A DNA stretch of 38,951 bases. It comes from Agrobacterium cavarae (lineage in GTDB: Bacteria; Pseudomonadota; Alphaproteobacteria; Rhizobiales; Rhizobiaceae). Position numbers and translations under genes: made by a program. The first letter of the stretch is position 1, and each line of letters opens with the position of its first letter. The stretch spans positions 1 to 38,951 of the forward strand of contig NZ_SISF01000017.1 in the NCBI RefSeq assembly GCF_004310285.1. Reading direction: 5' to 3'. The notes beneath the pieces were generated by a model, which saw nothing but the letters and a program-made list of their open reading frames with translations, was not told the DNA's origin and ran no database searches. Positions 8,048 to 15,342 of the stretch are shown here, one piece after another.

Positions 8048-8079
8048 GCATGTCGGCTTTAAGCCCGGCAGAAACATGC
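8048..8079. repeat. Nested inverted repeat between the Hsp70-like and UDG genes
   Basis: Outer arms GCATGT / ACATGC enclose an inner GGCTT-T-AAGCC. There is no T-run after it. It resembles a degraded copy of short palindromic intergenic repeats common in Rhizobiales; this is recollection, not a match I could run. Confidence 0.25.
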
Positions 8080-8119
8080 CTGGCGGAACTGCTTCCATTT
8101 CACAAGGAAACGCTCTAGT

Positions 8120-9004
8120 TTGCGGGTCATGATCTCGGCACAAGACCTCTCCCCGGCAGAACTGGCGGCGCTTCTGCATTTCCATGCAGATGCGGGTGTT
8201 GACTGGCTGCTGGAAGACGAGCCGCTGGATCGATTTGCCGAATTTGCGGCAGGGCGTCAGGCGCGCGCTCCGCAGAGAAGCAGCGAACCGCAACAGCCGG
8301 AGATACGAAGCGCACCGCAGCAAGCTGCCCCCTCTCCCCGGCAAGCTGCCCGTGCGCCTGCCGCTGCGCCCCCCGCGCCGGTCAACGTTGCACTGCCGGA
8401 CGATCAGGCGATCGCTTCGGCACGCTTCGCGGCCGAGAGTGCGCGATCGCTTCTCGAGTTGAAGACCGCGCTCGAAAGCTTCAACGGCTGCAATCTCAAA
8501 AACAGCGCCCGCAACACGGTGTTTGCGGAAGGTAATCCTTCATCCGGCATCATGATCGTCGGCCCTATGCCGGACGCGGATGACGATCGGGAAGGCCTTC
8601 CCTTTACTGGAAAGACTGGCCTCCTTCTCGACCGCATGCTGGCGGCGATCGGTCTTGATCGTGGCAAGCTGATGCTCACCAACGTCGTTCCCTGGCGCCC
8701 GCCGGGCAACCGTTCGCCGTCGGGCCCGGAGATGGAAATCTGCCGCCCGTTCATCGAGCGACAAATCGCTTTGGCCGAGCCGAAAGTACTGTTGCTTCTC
8801 GGCAACTTCACAGCGCGTTTTTTCTTTGGCGGCTCCGGCACGATCCATACGATGCGCGGACAGTGGCGTGATGTCGCAGTTGGCCCCAGCACAGCCCCTG
8901 CCATTGCAACGCTGCATCCGCAGGAGCTTTTGAATGCTCCGGCGAGTAAGTCATTGGCCTGGAACGATTTATTGGCATTTCAGGCGCGCTTGCGCGATTT
9001 ATGA
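8120..9004 (+). CDS. Uracil-DNA glycosylase, family 4-like, lacking the Fe-S cysteine set
   Basis: A 294-residue protein with a Pro/Ala-rich linker (about 45-95) before the catalytic domain. The domain carries IMIVGPMPDADDDREGLPFT (motif A, with GPMPD instead of GEAPG), LTNVVPWRPPGNRSPS and a motif-B segment LHPQELL (266-271). It excises uracil from DNA to start base-excision repair. Family 4 enzymes normally bind a 4Fe-4S cluster through four cysteines; this protein has only C124 and C208. The start is uncertain: TTG 8120 has AAGGAA at 10-base spacing, while ATG 8129 in the same frame has no visible ribosome site at a good distance. It follows the Hsp70-like gene and may share its transcript. 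Confidence 0.82.
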   Translation: MRVMISAQDLSPAELAALLHFHADAGVDWLLEDEPLDRFAEFAAGRQARAPQRSSEPQQPEIRSAPQQAAPSPRQAARAPAAAPPAPVNVALPDDQAIASARFAAESARSLLELKTALESFNGCNLKNSARNTVFAEGNPSSGIMIVGPMPDADDDREGLPFTGKTGLLLDRMLAAIGLDRGKLMLTNVVPWRPPGNRSPSGPEMEICRPFIERQIALAEPKVLLLLGNFTARFFFGGSGTIHTMRGQWRDVAVGPSTAPAIATLHPQELLNAPASKSLAWNDLLAFQARLRDL

Positions 9005-9153
9005 ATGCTTCCTTTTTGATCATTGTAAATAGATTATGAAAAAAGCCATGCAAATGGCGCATAACAGCGACGCATTCGGTCGGATTGCCGAATCTATGCC
9101 GCACTGCAATAAGAACCCTGTCTTGGGAGGAAAAGGTTTAAGGAACCAAGGCA

Positions 9154-9342
9154 ATGACCACGCGCTACCGTCCGGTTCACTCCGGCTTTGAAACGCTTCG
9201 ACTGGCGGGCCTCGGCCCACGCTCCAGTCAGGGCTACCACCGTTTCGGTGTTACAAACGAACAGCTGACCGCTCGTGCTTCGACGCAGCAGGTCCGCACA
9301 ACCCGTCCTTCGGCGGTTTTTGCAGACCTTCGCGAACGCTGA
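9154..9342 (+). CDS. Possible small basic protein, 62 residues, unknown
   Basis: A 62-codon frame beginning MTTRYRPVHSGFETLRLAGL and rich in Arg (9) with many Thr/Ser. It has AGGAA at 8-base spacing before the ATG and a convincing Rho-independent terminator 57 bases after its stop, so this is very likely a transcribed unit. The product has no membrane segment, signal peptide or cysteine. I do not recognise a family. It could be a real small basic protein, or the transcript could be a non-coding RNA that happens to hold a frame. Confidence 0.45.
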   Translation: MTTRYRPVHSGFETLRLAGLGPRSSQGYHRFGVTNEQLTARASTQQVRTTRPSAVFADLRER

Positions 9343-9398
9343 GACGATCTTCGTGCGGTCACATCCGCACATGCTGCATGCGTTGCCATGCTGATGAG

Positions 9399-9431
9399 GC
9401 GCCTTTCATCTGGAAGGCGCTTTTGCATTTT
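9399..9431 (+). terminator. Rho-independent terminator after the 62-codon gene
   Basis: Stem GCGCCTTTC / GGAAGGCGC (9 pairs with one G-U) around loop ATCT, followed by TTTTGCATTTT. The orientation fits plus-strand transcription from the 9154 gene. Confidence 0.8.
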
Positions 9432-9538
9432 CAGACGTTAAGTTTACGCAGCAGTCCTGCCCTTGGAGCAATGGACCCGATTGTTTCTCGGCGTGTACCA
9501 GCTTCTTAAGCGAAGGATGCTTCTCGACCTTTCGCGCT

Positions 9539-10402
9539 TCACCGTGCCACGTTCACCTGGTCTCGAAGCAGTGATTTCGCTTCGAAAAACGCGTCTTCCA
9601 CGTGCTTCAACTTCCTCGCTTGCCAGCCGCAATATTCGCCAAGAAAATCGCGCGACAACCACATGGCGCTGCGGGGCGTCGCGTCTATCCAGCCGACGCT
9701 GCCCTGTTCCGCTGCCTTGTTGAGAAGCCGTTGCAAATGCGTGCGTGACATCATGAAGGTCGCGGCGAGTGCTCGGACGTCGATATAGCCGATATCGATG
9801 CGCTCGTTTTCCGTATCCCGCACACGGGTGACAATCTCATCCATGACGAGACCGCCCGCTTCCACCCATTGAAACAGCCCGACGCGCGCTGGTGGCTCTA
9901 CCCAATGTTTATCGGCCAGGCAGGCGCGCGCTGCGGTGGGTTGCGCATGCACAACGATCTCGGGATATGCCATCAGCGTGGCAGCGCGGTTTCCATGGTC
10001 CATGCCATCAATGGCTGAGAGGTTTGCAAGGTACCAGTTGAATATTCCCTGCTCACTGATCTGCGTGGCGCGGTACCGCTTGGGTCTCGTCGCCGCAGAG
10101 CGGTTCGCCTTCTCGAGGTAGCGATAGATCTCAAGCTGATCGAGATAGTTCTGAACGGTGTTGCGGCTGGCAACGCCGGTTGAGGTTACGACCTCGCGCA
10201 GTTGCGCAACCGTGAAACCATGGGCTCGCTGTTCGGCGCTGAGGCCCATCGCCATCTGTGTCAGCAGCCATTTCTGATGGGCCGAGAGCAGGCGCGCAAG
10301 ACGGGGATTTTCATCGAAGCGTCCGCGCAACGTGCGCGCCAGGTGTTGAATCGCGCCTAGAAGACCTGGATGAGCAACGAAATTATCATAGGAAAAGCTC
10401 AT
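9539..10402 (-). CDS. Putative DNA-binding regulator with two helix-turn-helix-like segments
   Basis: A 287-residue soluble protein. A winged-helix-like stretch occupies residues about 66-98 (TVAQLREVVTSTGVASRNTV then QNYLDQLEIYRYLEK). A second helix-turn-helix-like stretch lies near residues 205-230 (RALAATFMMSRTHLQRLLNK). The middle is rich in aromatic residues and short hydrophobic segments without a membrane helix. ATG 10402 has GGAG 9 bases upstream. The gene stands alone, tail to tail with the 62-codon unit. I know no named family for it; a transcription regulator is the best guess from the two recognition-helix-like segments, and what it senses cannot be told. Confidence 0.6.
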   Translation of the reverse strand: MSFSYDNFVAHPGLLGAIQHLARTLRGRFDENPRLARLLSAHQKWLLTQMAMGLSAEQRAHGFTVAQLREVVTSTGVASRNTVQNYLDQLEIYRYLEKANRSAATRPKRYRATQISEQGIFNWYLANLSAIDGMDHGNRAATLMAYPEIVVHAQPTAARACLADKHWVEPPARVGLFQWVEAGGLVMDEIVTRVRDTENERIDIGYIDVRALAATFMMSRTHLQRLLNKAAEQGSVGWIDATPRSAMWLSRDFLGEYCGWQARKLKHVEDAFFEAKSLLRDQVNVAR

Positions 10403-10575
10403 TAGCGCATCTCCACGCTCAATGATTGAGTGTGCCGTCCCCCTAAAAGAAAAAGAGGGCGGCTGACATTTCTTCCTCGCTGATCACTTTCTTCTGGCTT
10501 GAAATCCCAACGCAAGATGCATCACCCAATACCCACAACCTATAATGTACATAGCACATTTCTGCGTCAGACCAT

Positions 10576-10614
10576 GAATTTTTCTTAAAATTCACAGGTG
10601 TTTATTCACAGGTG
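10576..10614. repeat. Hairpin and 11-base direct repeat at the 3' end of the EamA gene
   Basis: GAATTTT-TCTT-AAAATTC (10576-10593) is an A/T-rich stem. It is overlapped by two exact copies of ATTCACAGGTG at 10590-10600 and 10604-10614, a 14-base period. They sit 8 bases past the stop of the EamA gene and about 175-190 bases upstream of the 9539-10402 gene start, so they could act as a weak terminator or as a distal tandem operator. The rest of the 10403-10621 gap shows no gene. Confidence 0.35.
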
Positions 10615-10621
10615 GACGAAA

Positions 10622-11560
10622 TTAGCCGGATGGTGTCGAGGCCTTGCGTGCGGCCTTACGCTGAAGCCCCAGTTGGTGCTCGCGGAAGATGATGAAGATG
10701 CCTGCACAGACGACAATGCTGGTTCCGATCAGCATGGTGAGGGTCGGCACATCGCCGAAGAGCACGTAGGAAACGCCGATACCGAGAAGGATCGAGCTAT
10801 ATTCGAACGGCGCGATGGTCGACACTTCCGCGTGACGATAGCTTTCTGTCAGCAGGATTTGGGCTATCCCGCCGGCAATGCCGGCAGAAATCAAGAGAAC
10901 GGCCTGCCGCATATCCAGCCACTCCCAGCCGAACGGCATGCTGAAGGCGGAAATGAGCGTGCCGGTCAGCGAGAAGTAAAGCACGATCGTCGGGGTACGT
11001 TCGGTCACAACCAGTTGGCGCACCTGCACCATCGCCAGTCCACCGAGGACGGCACCAAAAAGAACGGCGAGAGCCCCAATGCTTTCGCTCGCCTCAAGGC
11101 CGCCATTCTGCAACAGCGTCATCTTTGGCCACAGGATGATGACGACGCCCATCATGCCGACGACAACCGCTGACCAGCGGTAAACGCGCACCGTTTCGCC
11201 CAGCATCACGGCGGCGAAGACGACAGACATCAGCGGCGAGGCATAACCGATTGCAATGAATTCCGGAAGCGGCAGCAAGGTGAGACCGTAAAATCCGCAC
11301 ATCATCGACAGAATGCCAAGAAAACCGCGCTTGAAATGGCCGAACAGATTGCTTGTGTGAAAGGCCCGCGTGAGGCTGCGGAGCCATGCCAGATAAAGGA
11401 TGATGGGAAGGATGGCGAAAGCCGAGCGGAAGAAGGTGATCTCTCCCGCAGGAACATCCGGCCCGGCTGCCTTGATGCAGGTCTGCATGACAAGAAAGAA
11501 AGCGACGGAGGTGAGTTTGAGGACAATACCCCGGACGGGATTGTACGTATCTGCACTCAT
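10622..11560 (-). CDS. EamA/DMT-family inner-membrane transporter
   Basis: A 312-residue protein with about ten hydrophobic helices in two EamA repeats. The first runs from GIVLKLTSVAFFLVMQTC, the second from ESIGALAVLFGAVLGGLAM. EITFFRSAFAILP and LPEFIAIGYASPLMSVVFAA are typical of the S-adenosylmethionine/drug-metabolite branch, and a basic tail QLGLQRKAARKAS closes it. These carriers move small metabolites; the substrate cannot be predicted. I chose ATG 11560 (MSADTYNPVRG) because upstream codons in the frame look non-coding and the family starts just before the first helix, although no strong ribosome site is visible. Confidence 0.85.
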   Translation of the reverse strand: MSADTYNPVRGIVLKLTSVAFFLVMQTCIKAAGPDVPAGEITFFRSAFAILPIILYLAWLRSLTRAFHTSNLFGHFKRGFLGILSMMCGFYGLTLLPLPEFIAIGYASPLMSVVFAAVMLGETVRVYRWSAVVVGMMGVVIILWPKMTLLQNGGLEASESIGALAVLFGAVLGGLAMVQVRQLVVTERTPTIVLYFSLTGTLISAFSMPFGWEWLDMRQAVLLISAGIAGGIAQILLTESYRHAEVSTIAPFEYSSILLGIGVSYVLFGDVPTLTMLIGTSIVVCAGIFIIFREHQLGLQRKAARKASTPSG

Positions 11561-11714
11561 GGGAATTTGCGATCGGGATTTGCAGACGAGATGCCCGCAG
11601 ATTGGAGTTTGACCCGAGCGCACAGCACAGCAGATCGACTTTCATATTCATTAGATCATGCTGGCTGACGGAGGTAAACCGATTCGGCGGCCCCTGCCGG
11701 CCGGTCCCATTGTC

Positions 11715-11818
11715 TACAGCATCGTCCCGAACATCGGAATCGATTTTCGCAAAGCACCATCCGTGGATCAAAGACGATAGAGCGTTCCTTGTGCATTCAA
11801 TAGGACGAACGGCGCTCC
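11715..11818. repeat. Decayed rhizobial palindromic intergenic repeat
   Basis: The 11561-12089 gap holds a unit beginning GCATCGTCCCGAACATCGG. It has two stem regions: CGAACATCG-GAAT-CGATTTTCG (one mismatch), then AGAGCGTTCCTTGTGC paired loosely with a segment ending GAACGGCGCTC. From memory, Rhizobiaceae carry many copies of an intergenic element with AGAGCGTCCTTTGTGCGTCC and a matching GGACGCACGGCGCTCT arm; this copy has several changes that break the second stem. The remainder of the gap shows hairpins (see 11972-12050) but no gene. Confidence 0.5.
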
Positions 11819-11971
11819 GGGGTGGCTATGGCTGCGCGTAGCGAGGCTCATTTTCAGGATATTCTCTTTCCACGTGTCCGCAGCTTCAGTAATCGTTCAA
11901 CATTTCATGAAATCATGCATCGATCAGAAATGCTCAGACGCGGGGTAAAACTTCTGTCTGGTAGTATTTTA

Positions 11972-12050
11972 GGGACGCATGTCCCCCGCCTCTCCATGAT
12001 GGTGACGCGTGTCGACAAGTTTACTTTCACCCATCATGCTCGCATGATGG
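11972..12050. promoter_or_regulatory. Two perfect hairpins upstream of aminopeptidase N gene
   Basis: GGGAC-GCAT-GTCCC (11972-11985) and CCATCATGC-TC-GCATGATGG (12031-12050) are both perfect. The second is a 20-base dyad ending 39 bases before the pepN start. Neither has a T-run. They may be a protein-binding palindrome or leader structure; nothing identifies the regulator. Confidence 0.35.
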
Positions 12051-12089
12051 TCAGGCAGCGGCAGAAGCAAGGTTCATTCGGGAATAGTT

Positions 12090-14738
12090 ATGCGAACAGA
12101 TACGGGTCAGATTGTTCAGTTGGCGGATTATCGCCCAACGGATTTCGTGCTTGAACGGGTTGACCTCACATTTGAACTGGACCCACAAAACACAAAGGTG
12201 GAAGCGCGACTGATCTTCCATCGCCGCGAGGGCGCCGACAAAGCAGCACCGCTTATTCTCGACGGCGACGAACTGACGCTTTCGAGCCTGCTTCTCGACC
12301 AGATCGAGATGCCGACGGCACAATATGACGTGACGCCAGAGCGACTGACGATCCGCGATCTTCCTGAAGAGATCCCCTTCGAAATCTGCGTCACCAATTA
12401 CATCAATCCGGAAAGCAATACCCAGCTGATGGGTCTCTATCGCACCAATGGCGTCTATTGCACGCAGTGCGAGGCAGAAGGCTTCCGCCGCATCACCTAT
12501 TTCCCGGACCGGCCGGATGTGTTGGCGCCTTACACGATCACCATCATCGCGGCCAAGGAAGGCAATCCCCTCCTCCTGTCGAACGGTAATTTCCTCGGCG
12601 GCGGCAATTATGATGAAGGCCGCCATTTCGCTGCCTGGTTCGATCCTCATCCGAAGCCGAGCTACCTTTTCGCACTGGTCGCTGGCGATCTTGGCGTTGT
12701 CGAAGACAGCTTCACGACCATGTCGGGCCGCGAAGTCGCGCTGAAGATCTATGTCGAGCATGACAAGGAGCCGCGCGCGGCCTACGCCATGGATGCGCTC
12801 AAACGTTCCATGAAATGGGATGAGGAGCGCTTCGGCCGCGAATACGATCTCGACATCTTCATGATCGTCGCCGTATCCGACTTCAACATGGGCGCTATGG
12901 AGAATAAGGGCCTCAACGTCTTCAATGACAAATATGTTCTGGCCGATCCGGAAACCGCGACCGATGCCGACTACGCCAATATCGAGCGCATCATCGCGCA
13001 TGAATATTTTCATAACTGGACCGGCAACCGCATCACCTGCCGCGACTGGTTCCAGCTTTGCCTGAAGGAAGGTCTGACCGTCTATCGCGATCAGGAATTT
13101 TCCTCCGACATGCGCTCTCGCGCGGTCAAGCGCATCGCAGACGTTCGCCACTTGAAGTCGGAACAGTTTCCCGAAGATGGCGGCCCGCTGGCGCACCCAC
13201 CTCGTCCGGATAAATATCGCGAAATCAACAACTTCTATACGACAACCGTCTATGAGAAGGGCGCCGAAATCACCGGTATGATCGCAACGATCCTGGGAGA
13301 AGACGGCTTCCGCAAAGGAACCGACCTCTATTTCGAGCGTCACGATGGTGATGCGGCGACGGTTGAGGATTTCGTCAAGTGCTTCGAGGATGCGACCGGG
13401 CGCGATCTGACGCAGTTCTTCCGCTGGTATATCCAGGCCGGAACGCCGCTTGTCAGCGCCTCCACCGCTTATGATCCGGCGTCCGCGACCTTCACCCTGT
13501 CGCTGGAGCAGACGGTTGCACCGACGCCCGGCCAGAGCCGCAAGGAGCCGCTGCACATTCCGCTCTCGACCGCGCTCATTCTGGATAATGGTCAGATCGC
13601 CACGCCGATCAAGGTTGAAGGTGGTGAGTTCAAGGACGGTGTCCTGCATCTGACAGAACGCAGTCAGCGCTTCACCTTCACAGGCATTTCGTCGCGACCG
13701 GTTCTGTCGATCAACCGCAGTTTCTCTGCCCCGATCAACCTGCATATGGAGCAATCGTCGGACGACCTCATCCAGATCGCCCGTCACGAGACAGACCTCT
13801 TCTCGCGCTGGCAGGCACTGACGGCCCTTGCCTTGCCGAACCTGATTGCGGCAACGCAGGCCGTGCGGTCGGGCAACGAGGTGAGCGTCGACCCGGCCTT
13901 CATCTCGACCCTGATCGAGATCGCCGGCAATGATGAGTTCGAACCGGCCTTCCGCGCCCAGGCGCTGACTCTCCCGAGCGAGGCGGATGTGGCGCGCGAG
14001 ATGGGCAAGGACAATGATCCCAACGCCATCCACAAAGCGCGCAACGCTGTGATGCGTGCGGTCGCCAAAGCCGGTGTCGAGACCTTCAAGGGCCTCTTCT
14101 CAAGCTTCGAGGAGAAAGACGACTATTCGCCGGATGCGGCAAGTGCCGGACGCCGTTCGCTGCGCAATATCGCCATGAGCTATCTGTCCTATGCGGAAGA
14201 GACACCCGAGCGCGCTGCAAAGGCCTTCGCCAACGCCTCCAACATGACCGACATGGCGTATTCGCTCAGTGTGCTGACACAGCGTTTCCCTGACTCTGCC
14301 GAGGCCTCCGACGCGCTGGCGACATTCGAAACGCGCTTTGCCGACAATGCTCTGGTGATGGACAAGTGGTTTACGCTTCAGGCTGCCATCCCAGGTGATG
14401 GCGCATTGGCACGCATAACGTCTCTGATGGCCTCCAAGCACTTTATCGCCACCAACCCGAACCGTGTGCGTTCGCTGATTGGCACCTTTGCCTTCGGCAA
14501 TCCCACTGGCTTCAACCGTGCAGATGGCAAGGCCTACGACTTCCTGGCCGAGCAGATCATCGCCATCGACAAGCGCAATCCGCAACTGGCAGCGCGCATT
14601 CTGACCTCGATGCGCTCCTGGCGGTCGCTAGAGGCAGTGCGCGCCGATCACGCGCGCGAGGCCCTCACCACGATCGAGCGCAGCGCTGGGCTCTCCACCG
14701 ATGTTCGCGACATTGTCGAGCGCATGCTGAAGGGTTGA
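12090..14738 (+). CDS. pepN: Aminopeptidase N (M1 zinc metallopeptidase)
   Basis: An 882-residue protein, the usual length for proteobacterial PepN. The substrate-anchoring GAMEN is at residues 268-272 (NMGAMENKGLNVF). The zinc site is H304-E-Y-F-H308 with the third ligand E327 in CLKEGLTVY, the HEXXH-x18-E arrangement. The N-terminus VQLADYRPTDFVLERVDLTF matches the family. It removes N-terminal residues from peptides in the cytoplasm. The ribosome site is poor (GGGAA about 6 bases before the ATG). Two hairpins lie upstream, and a perfect terminator follows at 14760, so it is transcribed alone. Confidence 0.96.
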   Translation: MRTDTGQIVQLADYRPTDFVLERVDLTFELDPQNTKVEARLIFHRREGADKAAPLILDGDELTLSSLLLDQIEMPTAQYDVTPERLTIRDLPEEIPFEICVTNYINPESNTQLMGLYRTNGVYCTQCEAEGFRRITYFPDRPDVLAPYTITIIAAKEGNPLLLSNGNFLGGGNYDEGRHFAAWFDPHPKPSYLFALVAGDLGVVEDSFTTMSGREVALKIYVEHDKEPRAAYAMDALKRSMKWDEERFGREYDLDIFMIVAVSDFNMGAMENKGLNVFNDKYVLADPETATDADYANIERIIAHEYFHNWTGNRITCRDWFQLCLKEGLTVYRDQEFSSDMRSRAVKRIADVRHLKSEQFPEDGGPLAHPPRPDKYREINNFYTTTVYEKGAEITGMIATILGEDGFRKGTDLYFERHDGDAATVEDFVKCFEDATGRDLTQFFRWYIQAGTPLVSASTAYDPASATFTLSLEQTVAPTPGQSRKEPLHIPLSTALILDNGQIATPIKVEGGEFKDGVLHLTERSQRFTFTGISSRPVLSINRSFSAPINLHMEQSSDDLIQIARHETDLFSRWQALTALALPNLIAATQAVRSGNEVSVDPAFISTLIEIAGNDEFEPAFRAQALTLPSEADVAREMGKDNDPNAIHKARNAVMRAVAKAGVETFKGLFSSFEEKDDYSPDAASAGRRSLRNIAMSYLSYAEETPERAAKAFANASNMTDMAYSLSVLTQRFPDSAEASDALATFETRFADNALVMDKWFTLQAAIPGDGALARITSLMASKHFIATNPNRVRSLIGTFAFGNPTGFNRADGKAYDFLAEQIIAIDKRNPQLAARILTSMRSWRSLEAVRADHAREALTTIERSAGLSTDVRDIVERMLKG

Positions 14739-14759
14739 AAGCCTCCCCTCCTCTATGAG

Positions 14760-14790
14760 AAAAGGCCGGACGTCCGGCCTTTTCTTGTTT
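14760..14790 (+). terminator. Rho-independent terminator of pepN
   Basis: AAAAGGCCGGAC / GTCCGGCCTTTT is a perfect 24-base palindrome followed by CTTGTTTT. It lies 21 bases after the pepN stop and could work in both directions. Confidence 0.88.
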
Positions 14791-14858
14791 TAGATCAAGA
14801 ACAGCATCGCCCTCTCCTCGTAGATTTGCCTGATCGATCGGCATAGAGAGGACGCGAC

Positions 14859-15167
14859 ATGACCATCAGCCCAGCATTTCAGAGTTTTGCCAGGCAAGCG
14901 CCCGCCCACCACGCAGCCTGGCTGCAGGCCGTGGCCGGGCTTGGCACCGCGTCAGCGCTTGAAGGCAAAACCCAGAGTCTCGTCTATATTGGCATCCTCG
15001 CAGCCGCGCGGTTGGAGAGCGGCCTTGCCTTTCACGTTCAGGAAGCAAAGGGGTATGGCGCCTCGCGAGACGAGATTATCAGCGCCGTTCTTGCCGGCCT
15101 CCCGGCCGTCGGAAACTGCGTCGTGCAAGCCCTGCCCGCCGCGCTTGACGCCTTCGACCACAACTGA
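14859..15167 (+). CDS. Carboxymuconolactone decarboxylase-fold protein without redox cysteines
   Basis: A 102-residue all-helical protein. The segment KTQSLVYIGILAAARLESGL, then AFHVQEAKGYGASRDEIISA, aligns with the CMD/AhpD core. The family's CxxCxxxH is not kept: H59 is present, but the two cysteine positions hold L52 and G55. The only cysteine is C87 in VGNCVVQAL. It therefore cannot act as an AhpD-type peroxidase. The fold without cysteines is known in decarboxylase-like members, but the substrate here is unknown. It is a single gene between the pepN terminator and the pleC promoter region. A ribosome-like GAGAGGA lies 8 bases before the ATG. Confidence 0.75.
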   Translation: MTISPAFQSFARQAPAHHAAWLQAVAGLGTASALEGKTQSLVYIGILAAARLESGLAFHVQEAKGYGASRDEIISAVLAGLPAVGNCVVQALPAALDAFDHN

Positions 15168-15230
15168 CGTAAGGGCAGTCAAAACCGTCTTTTTGGAGGT
15201 TCGAAAAAAAGCGCGAGTCGGTTCAAAGGG

Positions 15231-15246
15231 TTAAAAATCTTTTAAC
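15231..15246. promoter_or_regulatory. CtrA box upstream of pleC
   Basis: TTAA-AAATCTT-TTAAC matches the full CtrA consensus TTAA-N7-TTAAC. It sits 97 bases upstream of the pleC-like start in the 175-base gap after the CMD gene. CtrA is the cell-cycle master regulator of alphaproteobacteria, and PleC acts upstream of it through DivK, so the site suggests feedback. The match is seen directly; occupancy is inferred. Confidence 0.65.
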
Positions 15247-15342
15247 TTTCAGCTCTGGACAAGGCGAATCAGCTTTGATTCATTAGGCGCAGATTCGAGC
15301 AGCGGCGCTTCGAATCTACACGAGGGACATCAAGGCGGGACA

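Noticed and set aside
11602..11841. A 79-codon plus-strand frame
   Set aside because: It is composed largely of the palindromic intergenic repeat and has no family similarity that I can see.
11822..12154. A 110-codon plus-strand frame before pepN
   Set aside because: It overlaps the pepN start in another frame, runs through hairpins and has no ribosome site.
12051..14033. A 660-residue open frame on the minus strand
   Set aside because: It is antisense to pepN, whose motifs and length are certain. Long antisense frames are common in GC-rich genes, and this one has no ribosome site or family features.
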